Shown here: piece by piece, positions 26,329 to 34,043 of the stretch
Numbering within the stretch: position 1 is the stretch's first letter
How the letters are laid out: each line of letters opens with the position of its first letter
Source: Paludibacteraceae bacterium
Lineage (GTDB): Bacteria; Bacteroidota; Bacteroidia; Bacteroidales; Paludibacteraceae
Assembly (NCBI GenBank): GCA_024401475.1
Contig: JAKSKZ010000001.1
Location: forward strand, 62,001 to 126,000
Reading direction: 5' to 3'
Length of the DNA: 64,000 nt
Notes under the pieces: generated by a model
Database searches by the model: none
What the model was told of the DNA's origin: nothing
The model's input: only the letters and a program-made list of their open reading frames with translations
Translations under genes and position numbers: made by a program

Positions 26329-27591
26329 ATGCAACAAATCATCATGCTCATAAACGAGATGGCTCCTTATCTGCTGTTCGGATTCCTCATTGCGGGATGT
26401 ATGCATGCCTTCATTCCATCAACCATCTACAGCCGATATCTCGCTCAACCGAAATTCAAGAGCGTGGCACTCGCCACACTTTTCGGCATTCCCCTGCCTC
26501 TTTGCTCATGTGGTGTGATTCCCACAGCCATGTCTCTAAGGCGAGAAGGTGCCAGTAAAGGTGCAACGACGGCTTTCTTGATTGCTACACCACAGACGGG
26601 CGTGGATTCCATTGTAGCTACATACTCGCTCATGGGTCTCCCTTTTGCCATTATTCGCCCGATAGCAGCTTTGGTGACAGCATTGTTGGGTGGACAATTG
26701 GCAAGTATGATAGAACGCACACGTACGGATGAGAAGGAAACGATAAAAATTGTATCGGAGTGCACAAATGGTAACTGCAGCACGGCTGATGTGAAGCCAA
26801 ATACTTTTTTCGGCAAACTGAAGGAGGCATTGCATTACGCATTTGTCGATATGATGCAAGACATTGGCAAATGGCTCGTCGTAGGTCTCATTGTGGCAGG
26901 ATTGATTACTGTTTTCGTACCAGATTCAGCATTTGAGGTCTTCAGAGACAACTCAGTTGCTTCAATACTTTTGGTACTTTGCCTCGCTGTGCCTATGTAT
27001 TTGTGTGCTACGGGCAGCATCCCTATTGCCGTGGCACTGATGTTGAAAGGACTGACTCCAGGTGCGGGTCTTGTATTACTGATGGCAGGGCCGGCGTGCA
27101 ATATGGCAAGCATCCTGGTCATCAATAAGGTGCTAGGCAGAAAGATATTGATTACTTATCTCTCCTCTATCATCACAGGTGCTGTGGGATTTGGTCTGAT
27201 GATAGACCATGTGCTGCCTCGTCAATGTTTTTTGTCGAACCTTGTAGTGCAAGACGCTTGCTGTCACGACAAAAACAATTGGTTTTCAATCTGTTGCACC
27301 ATAGTATTTGTAACTTTACTTGTCAATGCTCTAATACGATATTTTATTGCCACCCGCAACTCTCAGTCTACGATTTTAAACTCCGATAATATGAAACAGA
27401 TTTTTATCATCAACGGCATGAATTGTAATCATTGTCGTACGTCGGCAGAAAAAGCCATCCTTTCAGTAGCAGGTGTCACTTCTGCATCAGTTGATCTCGC
27501 GACAAAAGTTGCCATTGTGGAAGGAACGGCCACACCAGAAGTCATCTGCAAAGCAGTGGAAGAAGTTGGTTTCTCATGCACAAAAGCCTGA
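26329..27591 (+). CDS. SO_0444-type Cu/Zn efflux permease with C-terminal HMA domain
   Basis: A 420-residue protein. The permease part (about 1-345) has two homologous halves, each with a conserved hydrophobic motif: FGIPLPLCSCGVIPTAM and VPMYLCATGSIPIAVAL. A Cys-containing loop lies between them (ECTNGNCSTAD). Residues 355-420 form a heavy-metal-associated domain with GMNCNHC (Cys366, Cys369). This is the layout of the permeases named SO_0444 family Cu/Zn efflux transporters, so it probably exports a soft metal from the cytoplasm. The next gene, an AraC regulator with a matching Cys motif, starts 3 bases after the stop codon. Codons are richer in CTG, GTG and GCG than in neighbouring genes, which suggests transfer. 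Confidence 0.87.
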   Translation: MQQIIMLINEMAPYLLFGFLIAGCMHAFIPSTIYSRYLAQPKFKSVALATLFGIPLPLCSCGVIPTAMSLRREGASKGATTAFLIATPQTGVDSIVATYSLMGLPFAIIRPIAALVTALLGGQLASMIERTRTDEKETIKIVSECTNGNCSTADVKPNTFFGKLKEALHYAFVDMMQDIGKWLVVGLIVAGLITVFVPDSAFEVFRDNSVASILLVLCLAVPMYLCATGSIPIAVALMLKGLTPGAGLVLLMAGPACNMASILVINKVLGRKILITYLSSIITGAVGFGLMIDHVLPRQCFLSNLVVQDACCHDKNNWFSICCTIVFVTLLVNALIRYFIATRNSQSTILNSDNMKQIFIINGMNCNHCRTSAEKAILSVAGVTSASVDLATKVAIVEGTATPEVICKAVEEVGFSCTKA

Positions 27592-27594
27592 CGA

Positions 27595-28152
27595 ATGACG
27601 AACATCAACATCAAAAACATGGTTTGCCCTCGATGCATCACAGCTGTGAGGGCAATACTTGTATCTATGGGATTCACCATCAAAGATGTCACTCTCGGAA
27701 AAGCTGTGATAAATGACGACCTTACCGATGAACAACTTAAATCACTGGCAAACAAATTGTTGGATGAAGGATTTGAATTTCTTGACAATCCCCGTTCTTG
27801 TATTGTTGAGCAGATAAAAATTGGCGTGCTTCAATGGGTGCGAATGCATAACCAAAGACCAAAACTTTCCGATTATATCAGCGAAATCGTTCATCGCGAC
27901 TACAGCAGCCTAAGCAAACTTTTCACGCAGGTTAAGGGAATGACAATCGAACATTATGCCATACTGCATCGTGTGGAATATGCCAAAGAACTTTTGAGTT
28001 ATAGTCAACAATCCGTCAGCGAGATTGCCTATCAACTAGGCTATAGTTCGCCGTCGCACCTTACAAGTCAGTTCAAGCAGCAGACAGGAATGTCGCCAAA
28101 AGAATTTCGCGAGATGAAAAACAAAAATCGTTTACATCTCGACGAGTTATAA
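27595..28152 (+). CDS. AraC-family regulator with N-terminal HMA-like metal domain
   Basis: A 185-residue regulator. Residues 1-65 resemble a ferredoxin-like HMA domain (NMVCPRC, Cys11 and Cys14). The C-terminal domain (about 85-180) is a double helix-turn-helix of the AraC type, with HRVEYAKELLSYSQQSVSEI and YSSPSHLTSQFKQQTGMSP. A metal-binding sensor fused to the DNA-binding part, 3 bases after a metal permease, suggests that it senses the exported metal and controls the operon. The candidate operator is at 26261-26280. Such regulators are known beside metal transporters in Bacteroidales. Confidence 0.87.
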   Translation: MTNINIKNMVCPRCITAVRAILVSMGFTIKDVTLGKAVINDDLTDEQLKSLANKLLDEGFEFLDNPRSCIVEQIKIGVLQWVRMHNQRPKLSDYISEIVHRDYSSLSKLFTQVKGMTIEHYAILHRVEYAKELLSYSQQSVSEIAYQLGYSSPSHLTSQFKQQTGMSPKEFREMKNKNRLHLDEL

Positions 28153-28231
28153 TTTACATTTCTCTATAGATTCACCAGTTTGATAATGAAACGTAATTGT
28201 GATGCTTGAAAATCTTTTTTGATTTTGGAAT

Positions 28232-28405
28232 TTAGAAGTTGTATGTTAATACCCTTTGCAGCAACAATGTGGTCTTGCCTACTCCTCTTGGACCCTTTAA
28301 ACCAATAAGTCTATCGTTCCAATCCATACGATCATACATATATCTATGAAACCCAATCGGAGTTTCTGACAACATTGTATTAAACCTATTTTGAAGTCTT
28401 TCCAT
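28232..28405 (-). pseudogene. Truncated AAA-type ATPase (N-terminal fragment)
   Basis: From an ATG at 28405 the minus strand encodes 57 residues and then stops. The fragment contains FHRYMYDRMDWNDRLIGLKG and the Walker A motif GPRGVGKTTLL, as in the first 60 residues of Bacteroidales ATPases of the AAA/DUF4143 type. The remaining 300-odd residues are missing. A palindrome, TTGCAC-N8-GTGCAA, and a CAATTTTG box lie just upstream, so the original promoter region is still visible. Confidence 0.75.
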
Positions 28406-28426
28406 ATTCTACAACAACGAGAAACA

Positions 28427-28451
28427 CAAAATTGCACCAAATTTAGTGCAA
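28427..28451. promoter_or_regulatory. Palindromic operator-like site between two ATPase remnants
   Basis: TTGCAC (28432-28437) and GTGCAA (28446-28451) form a perfect inverted repeat. The 8-base spacer CAAATTTA is itself palindromic except for its outer pair. On the minus strand CAATTTTG (28427-28434), one base from the -7 consensus, overlaps its edge. The site lies 26 bases before the ATG of the minus-strand remnant and 16 bases before that of the plus-strand remnant, between the two divergent fragments. Confidence 0.6.
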
Positions 28452-28467
28452 CTACTCATCAAATTCA

Positions 28468-28627
28468 ATGGTGTACGATCGAGAAACTGAATTAGCGGAA
28501 CTTCGTCGCATCAACGACCTTGCTGAGCAATCATCTCAGTTTACGGTGTTGCTTGGACGTCAACGTACAGGGAAAAACCAAAGCTTTTAAAGACCGTCCG
28601 TACTTATATTTCTTCATCGGACAAAAA
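28468..28627 (+). pseudogene. Frameshifted and truncated ATPase remnant (archaeal-ATPase/DUF234 type)
   Basis: An ATG at 28468 opens MVYDRETELAELRRINDLAE and VLLGRQRTGK, the N-terminus and Walker A region of the archaeal-type ATPases common in Bacteroidales. The frame stops at 28590. Removing one A from the run of five at 28573-28577 restores TKAFKDRPYLYFFIGQK, which is the expected continuation with a few residues missing. Similarity ends near 28627 at a hairpin. The gene is therefore broken by a frameshift and lacks most of its length. Confidence 0.75.
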
Positions 28628-28663
28628 TCCCCGATTTTCCTGGCGGAATATCGGAGATTTTTG
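28620..28663. terminator. Hairpin between the ATPase remnant and the intact ATPase gene
   Basis: ACAAAAATC-C-CCGAT at 28620-28634 pairs with ATCGG-A-GATTTTTGT at about 28648-28662, a long stem with one internal mismatch. On the minus strand it lies immediately after the stop codon of the ATPase at 28664 and contains GATTTTTGT, so it may be a bidirectional terminator. Confidence 0.6.
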
Positions 28664-29878
28664 TCAGCATTCGGGAATGTGATTTAGGAAATCAATAATA
28701 TTTATATGTTTGATTCCATTTCTTGACATATCTATTGAGTCGGCACTAATCACATACTTGGGATAACTATTTCTAATTGATTCTATATTGCCAAATTCCC
28801 TATCTATATCATGTTCCGTGATTAAATATGCCACCTGTATATACATTGTTTTGTCGGCTTTTGTACAAACAAAATCAATTTCAACATCATTAAGTTTACC
28901 GACATAGACATTCCATCCTCTGGCAACCAATTCCATATATATCAGATTCTCACATACATGACCTATATCTTGCTTATCCGTTCTGCTTAAAATTGTGCGG
29001 AATCCCAAATCCACACAATAGTATTTCTCAGAAGTTTCAAGGAGTTTCTTACCCGTTATGTTATAACGTGGTACCGAATATAAAGCAAATGATTTCGTTA
29101 TTGCTTCAATATAAGACAAAATAGTGTCAACACTCGTACTAACACCCTCACTTTTCAGTTTTTTAACTATAGAATTAGCAGAAAAAGTGTTGCCTATATT
29201 ATCAACAAAGAAATCAAGCAGTTTTCTCAATAGTATAACATTCTTTATACCATTTCTTTCTACTATATCTTTTAGGACAACTGTATCATACAAATCTGAA
29301 AGATAAACTTTTCTCGCGTCATCATCATTAAAAACAAACCTTTGAGGAAAACCACCATACTTCAAAAATTCAGCAAAGAGTTTTTCATCAGATATCGCAA
29401 CCCCTTCATCTTTATAATACTGTTTTGCCTCAACGAAAGAAAAAGGAAAAATATTGAAAGACACATATCTACCACGCAAATTTGTCGCTAACTCACCGGA
29501 CAGCAATCTTGAATTTGAACCGGTAATATAAATATCGCAATCAAAATCCACTCGGAATGAATTTATCGCTTCCTCCCAATTCTTAACCTCTTGTATCTCA
29601 TCAAACAAAAGATACACTTTTCCCTCACATGTCGACTGCCACTGACAAACATAATTATATAGGCTGTCAGCATCCTTAATGTGATCAAAACGTTTTGACT
29701 CATAATTTACATTAAGAATGTTACTTTGAGACACGCCACGTTCAAGCAACAGATCCTTTAACTGTGTCAATAAAGTACTCTTACCACAACGTCGGACCCC
29801 CATAAACACCTTTATCAAATCCTTGTCTATAAAAGGCGACACCTGCTTTATATAACTATCTCTACGTACCATAGCCAT
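28664..29878 (-). CDS. AAA-type ATPase with DUF4143 domain
   Basis: A 404-residue protein of the AAA_14/DUF4143 type. Walker A is FMGVRRCGKSTLLTQL (near 25-40), Walker B is VYLLFDEIQEVKNW (near 87-100), and sensor-like GSNSRLLSG follows. The middle holds a winged-helix-like segment (FSANSIVKKLKSEGVSTSVD) and the end a nuclease-like fold (VEIDFVCTKADKTMYIQVAY). The family is abundant, poorly understood and often behaves as accessory DNA. The gene is intact, but remnants of two other ATPase genes lie beside it. Three regularly spaced palindromes and a TAATTTTG box precede it, so its expression is probably tightly controlled, perhaps by its own winged-helix part. Confidence 0.9.
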   Translation of the reverse strand: MAMVRRDSYIKQVSPFIDKDLIKVFMGVRRCGKSTLLTQLKDLLLERGVSQSNILNVNYESKRFDHIKDADSLYNYVCQWQSTCEGKVYLLFDEIQEVKNWEEAINSFRVDFDCDIYITGSNSRLLSGELATNLRGRYVSFNIFPFSFVEAKQYYKDEGVAISDEKLFAEFLKYGGFPQRFVFNDDDARKVYLSDLYDTVVLKDIVERNGIKNVILLRKLLDFFVDNIGNTFSANSIVKKLKSEGVSTSVDTILSYIEAITKSFALYSVPRYNITGKKLLETSEKYYCVDLGFRTILSRTDKQDIGHVCENLIYMELVARGWNVYVGKLNDVEIDFVCTKADKTMYIQVAYLITEHDIDREFGNIESIRNSYPKYVISADSIDMSRNGIKHINIIDFLNHIPEC

Positions 29879-29888
29879 TAATTTGAGA

Positions 29889-29896
29889 CAAAATTA
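29889..29896 (-). promoter_or_regulatory. -7 box for the AAA/DUF4143 ATPase
   Basis: Minus-strand TAATTTTG matches TAnnTTTG exactly, 10 bases before the ATG at 29878. The first palindrome of the array at 29901-29926 covers the spacer and -33 position, as an operator would. Confidence 0.6.
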
Positions 29897-29900
29897 CAAA

Positions 29901-30008
29901 TTCTTTCAGTCTGAGGACTGATAAAATCATAAAAATTTAATTTTTATCCGTCTATAGACTGATAAAATTAGTTTTTTTTGAATTTTATCTGCCTTAAGGC
30001 TGATAAAA
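29901..30008. repeat. Three 26-bp palindromes with exact 41-bp spacing
   Basis: Each unit is an inverted repeat of the form TTTTATCnGYC, a 4-base centre, and GRCTGATAAAA. Units span 29901-29926, 29942-29967 and 29983-30008; their centres are at 29913.5, 29954.5 and 29995.5, exactly 41 bases apart. The centres differ (TGAG, TATA, TTAA), and compensating changes keep the arms paired (AGTC/GACT in the first, GCC/GGC in the third). Unit 1 has a weaker left arm. Spacers of 15 bases are unrelated and AT-rich. Forty-one bases is close to four helical turns, so the sites face one side of the DNA. Confidence 0.85.
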
Positions 30009-30153
30009 ACACATTAAAAATTTCAACGAAAACAAAAAAGTACGCGCAAAGTATGCAAATCTAAATTTCACTTTTGGATTTACATACTTTCTATATTCTG
30101 ATACAAAAAAATAGTATACATTCAATTTAGAAGTGCAAAAAAAGAGGGGGGTA
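30009..30153. other. AT-rich gap upstream of the palindrome array
   Basis: No gene, hairpin or promoter box is evident here. It is AT-rich apart from a GAGGGGGG tract near 30146. Confidence 0.5.
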
Positions 30154-30366
30154 TCAAAACTGAACTGGAACCCCGAAAGACAAGGCCATTAAGTCTCTTA
30201 GAAATGGACAAGTGTCCCGCAAATTCCGAGCCGTTATCTGCAGTAATGGTTTTAAGACAAAGACCTTTGTAAGGAAGCAAAAGCCTCCAAGCGATTTTAA
30301 CAATCGATTCCGCATTTTTCTGTCAGGAAGTGCAACCAAGAATGAAGTTGGTTCACAACTTGACAC
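30154..30366 (-). CDS. Doubtful 70-residue open frame
   Basis: The frame encodes a 70-residue product ending LRDLMALSFGVPVQF. I have an impression of similar short products scattered in Bacteroidales genomes, which would point to a remnant of a repeated element, but I cannot confirm it. It shows no promoter, ribosome site or domain. Some of its DNA could be the tail of a decayed gene left by the accessory segment to its left. Confidence 0.2.
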   Translation of the reverse strand: MSSCEPTSFLVALPDRKMRNRLLKSLGGFCFLTKVFVLKPLLQITARNLRDTCPFLRDLMALSFGVPVQF

Positions 30367-30408
30367 AGTTCATTTTACACAACCTACACTCACATCTACT
30401 TTCAGGCT

Positions 30409-31449
30409 TTAGAATCTGCCACCTGCTCCACCGCCACCTGAACGACCGCCGCCACAGCCGCCATGAGAAGATCCTCCACGGCCACCACGACCACCCGAAC
30501 TTGAGCCAGAGAACAGACAAGAGAGGATGAACAAAAATATCCTAAGCCATGGTATTCCACTTACATTATAATAGAAGCGAGCACCATTTTCATTTACATA
30601 ATAGTACTTATTACCTGTATTCCAAAACGAATCGACACAGTCCAACAAGAAGTTCGTCATACTATTCGGATTCTTAATTTGGACATTCTTTTCTTTATGG
30701 AAATGCAAATAAAGCAGATTAGGGAAAAACAATACAAATCTAATTCCCATACCCATAAAGAATAAAACTATGCCATAGAGCATTATATTGACCATAAACT
30801 GACCAACAGGCCCTAGTTCCTCATCTTCATACTCATAACCGTCATCATACGAAGAATATCCATCACCACTAAAACTTTCAACGGTCAATGAATTATGAGT
30901 CAAAATAGCACAAATCGTGTCTATAGCGGAGACAACAGCCCCATTCCAATCACCCTCCTTAGCTCTCGGTTCAATAACACGATAGCCAACCCTTCTACAG
31001 ATTGCATCAGTCAACTCACTTTCCAAACCATAACCCGTTGTTATATAATAGCTCCTGTCAAGCGATGCCAATGTGAGGAGAAAGCCTCTATTATTTTTTG
31101 CATCACCCACTCCATACTTGTTATACGTCTGCAAGGAGAATTGTTGCGGATCATCACCATCTAATCTTTCTACAACTACCACGACTGCCTTGACACCGGC
31201 AGAATCTTCCAGCATATGAAGCATTCCCTCTATATGACCTACGCTCTCTGGGGAGAGTATATTGTCGGGATTGCTCGTGTACATCGGATAATGCCCGATT
31301 TTAGGCATTGGAATATTATCAGGATTGTAGGATGCTGCTTGAATAGTCAGTGTCGAAACAGAGAACACAAACAAGCACATAAGCATAGATAAAAACCCGA
31401 ACAACTTATGACTTTTAGTTTTGGTCACATCCGATAAGTTTAAGTTCAT
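30409..31449 (-). CDS. TPM-domain membrane protein with Gly-rich tail
   Basis: A 346-residue protein of the YgcG/TPM type. A signal or anchor segment (about 17-38) is followed by a TPM domain (about 60-190), with NNRGFLLTLASLDRSYYITTGYG split over its core, and then a membrane helix (about 220-245), a soluble stretch and a second helix near 305-320. The last 35 residues are Gly/Ser/Arg-rich (GGRGGRGGSSHGG). TPM domains were first linked to phosphatase activity and to photosystem repair; their role in Bacteroidota is unclear. A TACCTTTG -7 box lies at 31493-31500 on the minus strand. Confidence 0.85.
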   Translation of the reverse strand: MNLNLSDVTKTKSHKLFGFLSMLMCLFVFSVSTLTIQAASYNPDNIPMPKIGHYPMYTSNPDNILSPESVGHIEGMLHMLEDSAGVKAVVVVVERLDGDDPQQFSLQTYNKYGVGDAKNNRGFLLTLASLDRSYYITTGYGLESELTDAICRRVGYRVIEPRAKEGDWNGAVVSAIDTICAILTHNSLTVESFSGDGYSSYDDGYEYEDEELGPVGQFMVNIMLYGIVLFFMGMGIRFVLFFPNLLYLHFHKEKNVQIKNPNSMTNFLLDCVDSFWNTGNKYYYVNENGARFYYNVSGIPWLRIFLFILSCLFSGSSSGGRGGRGGSSHGGCGGGRSGGGGAGGRF

Positions 31450-31492
31450 TTGACAAATTATCTTTATTAATCAATACATACATTCACCTTTA

Positions 31493-31500
31493 CAAAGGTA
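31493..31500 (-). promoter_or_regulatory. -7 box for the TPM gene
   Basis: Minus-strand TACCTTTG matches TAnnTTTG exactly, 43 bases before the ATG at 31449. Confidence 0.5.
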
Positions 31501-31587
31501 TAAAAACATTCTGACTCTACGAATCATATAACTGCAAAACAGAAGGTCCCAAGTCTAAAAAATTGAACCGACTATTTTCAAATTAGA

Positions 31588-31619
31588 TTTCTTAGAATCA
31601 ATAAAAAAGAGTAACTTTG
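31588..31619 (+). promoter_or_regulatory. Promoter of era-der
   Basis: TAACTTTG (31612-31619) is an exact -7 box. TTTC at 31588-31591 fits the -33 element (TTTG) with one change and a 20-base gap. The leader to the ATG at 31708 is about 80 bases. Confidence 0.6.
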
Positions 31620-31707
31620 CATTAAAATTGTAAATTCGGTAGAAAGCACGGATTTTGTTTCTTCGCTACCCTTTTACGCCAAGTCACAATTAAAAATAGG
31701 CATAGAC

Positions 31708-32589
31708 ATGCACAAATCTGGATTTGTAAATATCGTAGGAAATCCGAATGTGGGTAAATCCACATTGATGAACGCCCTCGTTGGTGAGAAAATCTCAATC
31801 ATCACATCTAAGGCACAAACAACCCGACACCGTATAATGGGAATCGTTAACGGAGAGGATTTTCAAATCGTATATTCAGACACGCCTGGGGTTCTGAAAC
31901 CCAATTACAAATTACAAGAATCCATGCTAAACTTCTCCACCAGTGCATTGTCTGACGCCGACATAATTCTTTATGTGACAGACGTAGTTGAAAGTGGAGA
32001 GAAGAACTTCAATTTCATCGAAAAAGTACAAAAGAACAACGCCAAGATTTTGGTCATCATCAATAAGATTGACCTTTGTGAACAAAACAAATTGGAAGAG
32101 TTGGTTGAAAAATGGGGAAAGTTACTGCCAAACGCAGAAATCATCCCTATCTCAGCCCTCAACAATTTCAATTTGGATTATGTCCTCAAAAGAATCAAGG
32201 AGTTGTTGCCAGACTCTCCCCCATTTTTCGAGAAGGACGCACTCACAGACAAGCCAGCACGCTTCTTTGTGACTGAAATCATCCGCGAGAAAATATTGAC
32301 AAACTACGACAAAGAGATTCCTTATTCAGTTGAAGTTGCGGTTGAACAATTCAAAGAAGACGACAACCTCATCAGGATCAACGCAGTCATCTACGTCGAG
32401 AGAGATTCTCAAAAAGGCATCATCATCGGACAGAAAGGCAGGATGTTGAAAAAAGTGGGAACCGAAGCCCGCAAAGACATCGAGGCTTTCTTCGACAAAA
32501 AGGTCTTCTTGGAATTATTTGTCAAAGTCGAGAAAGACTGGAGAAACAAAGACAGCAAGTTGAAGGCTTTCGGCTATCAACTTGATTAA
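31708..32589 (+). CDS. era: GTPase Era
   Basis: A 293-residue GTPase that binds 16S rRNA near its 3' end and assists 30S subunit assembly. The G domain shows G1 GNPNVGKST (residues 11-19), G2 in TTRHRIMG, G3 DTPG, G4 NKID and G5 SALN. The C-terminal KH domain contains [15 protein letters not shown], the RNA-binding loop. Length is normal. The gene ends 23 bases before der; both act in ribosome assembly, and this order is usual in Bacteroidota. Confidence 0.97.
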   Translation: MHKSGFVNIVGNPNVGKSTLMNALVGEKISIITSKAQTTRHRIMGIVNGEDFQIVYSDTPGVLKPNYKLQESMLNFSTSALSDADIILYVTDVVESGEKNFNFIEKVQKNNAKILVIINKIDLCEQNKLEELVEKWGKLLPNAEIIPISALNNFNLDYVLKRIKELLPDSPPFFEKDALTDKPARFFVTEIIREKILTNYDKEIPYSVEVAVEQFKEDDNLIRINAVIYVERDSQKGIIIGQKGRMLKKVGTEARKDIEAFFDKKVFLELFVKVEKDWRNKDSKLKAFGYQLD

Positions 32590-32612
32590 AAACGCAGAAA
32601 AAGAAAGAAGAA

Positions 32613-33926
32613 ATGAGCAATTTAGTAGCAATAGTAGGAAGACCTAATGTCGGAAAATCAACGTTGTTCAACCGACTCACGCAAACCCGCAGGGCAATCG
32701 TGAATGAAGAGGCGGGCACGACGAGAGACCGACAATACGGCAAAGTTTTATGGAACGGAACTGAATTCTCTATCGTCGATACAGGAGGTTGGGTTGTCAA
32801 TTCGGAGGATATCTTCGAAGAGGAAATCCGCAAACAAGTACAGATTGCCATCGACGAATGCGATGTCATACTTTTTGTCGTTGATGTTCATAACGGCGTA
32901 ACCGATTTGGATATGCAAGTGGCAAAACTTCTTCGTCAAAACAAGAAGCCAGTAATCGTCATCTGCAACAAAGTGGACAATTACGAAATGCAATACTCAT
33001 CGCCTGAATTTTACAAACTTGGCTTAGGCGATCCATTCTGCATTTCGGCAATGAACGGCTCTGGTACAGGCGACCTCTTGGATATGGTATTGGAGAAACT
33101 TCCGAAGAAGAAAGAAGAAGAGATGGACGAGGGATTGCCTCGTTTTGCTGTCGTAGGCCGACCAAACGCAGGTAAGTCTTCTATCGTAAACGCTTTTATA
33201 GGAGAAGATCGTTATATCGTAACAGACATTGCGGGAACAACTCGTGATAGTATCCACACTCGCTATACAAAGTATGGCTATGACTTCTATCTTGTCGATA
33301 CCGCAGGCATTCGTAAGAAAGGGAAAGTCACTGAAGATTTGGAATACTTTTCAGTCATTCGCTCCATTCGCTCCATTGAAGACTCTGACGTCTGCATTCT
33401 AATGATAGATGCTACGAGAGGTATTGAAAGCCAAGATTTGAACATCTTCCAACTTATTCAAAAGAATAAGAAAGGTATCGTTGTTTGTGTCAACAAATGG
33501 GACCTTATCACAGAGAAGGATTCAAAATCAACAATCACAATGGAAAAGGCCATCCGTGAAAGAATGGCTCCTTTTGATGATTTTCCAATCATTTTCACTT
33601 CAGCTTTGACTAAACAAAGAATTTTCAAGGTGATAGAGACTGCAATGGAAGTGTACGAAAATAAGAACAAAAAGATTCCAACAAGCAAACTAAACGAATT
33701 CTTCTTGCCTCTTATCGAGAATTATCCACCTCCTGCAACCAAAGGCAAATACATCAAGATCAAGTATGTTATGCAAGCCCCAGAAACAGGAATTCCGACA
33801 TTCATATTCTACGCCAATTTGCCACAATACGTTAAAGACCCATACAAACGCTTTTTGGAAAACAAACTAAGAAGCAATTGGAATCTTAGTGGTACACAAG
33901 TGAATATATTTATTCGTCAAAAATAA
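32613..33926 (+). CDS. der: GTPase Der (EngA)
   Basis: A 437-residue protein with two tandem G domains and a C-terminal KH-like domain, needed for 50S subunit maturation. The first G1 is GRPNVGKST (residues 8-16) and the second is GRPNAGKSS near 183-191; both have DTxG (DTGG and DTAG) and NKxD (NKVD and NKWD) motifs. The linker is rich in Lys/Glu ([10 protein letters not shown]). It follows era and is closed by a strong terminator. Confidence 0.97.
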   Translation: MSNLVAIVGRPNVGKSTLFNRLTQTRRAIVNEEAGTTRDRQYGKVLWNGTEFSIVDTGGWVVNSEDIFEEEIRKQVQIAIDECDVILFVVDVHNGVTDLDMQVAKLLRQNKKPVIVICNKVDNYEMQYSSPEFYKLGLGDPFCISAMNGSGTGDLLDMVLEKLPKKKEEEMDEGLPRFAVVGRPNAGKSSIVNAFIGEDRYIVTDIAGTTRDSIHTRYTKYGYDFYLVDTAGIRKKGKVTEDLEYFSVIRSIRSIEDSDVCILMIDATRGIESQDLNIFQLIQKNKKGIVVCVNKWDLITEKDSKSTITMEKAIRERMAPFDDFPIIFTSALTKQRIFKVIETAMEVYENKNKKIPTSKLNEFFLPLIENYPPPATKGKYIKIKYVMQAPETGIPTFIFYANLPQYVKDPYKRFLENKLRSNWNLSGTQVNIFIRQK

Positions 33927-33932
33927 GACAAA

Positions 33933-33972
33933 AAAGAAAGTCGTTCTTTCCAAGAGCGACTTTCTTTTTAAT
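33933..33972 (+). terminator. Rho-independent terminator of era-der
   Basis: AAAGAAAGTCG (33933-33943) and CGACTTTCTTT (33957-33967) form an 11-bp perfect stem, followed by more T residues. It lies just after the der stop codon. Confidence 0.9.
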
Positions 33973-34043
33973 TAGATCACACCATCCAACTTGAAAATAA
34001 TTCAAAATGGATGGTTACACTAATTGTAAGTGGGGGAAACAGA

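Noticed and set aside
29901-30008. CRISPR-like array (regular palindromic repeats)
   Set aside because: There are only three units, spacers are 15 bases and AT-rich, the repeat arms vary, and no cas gene is near. The position at a promoter fits an operator array better.
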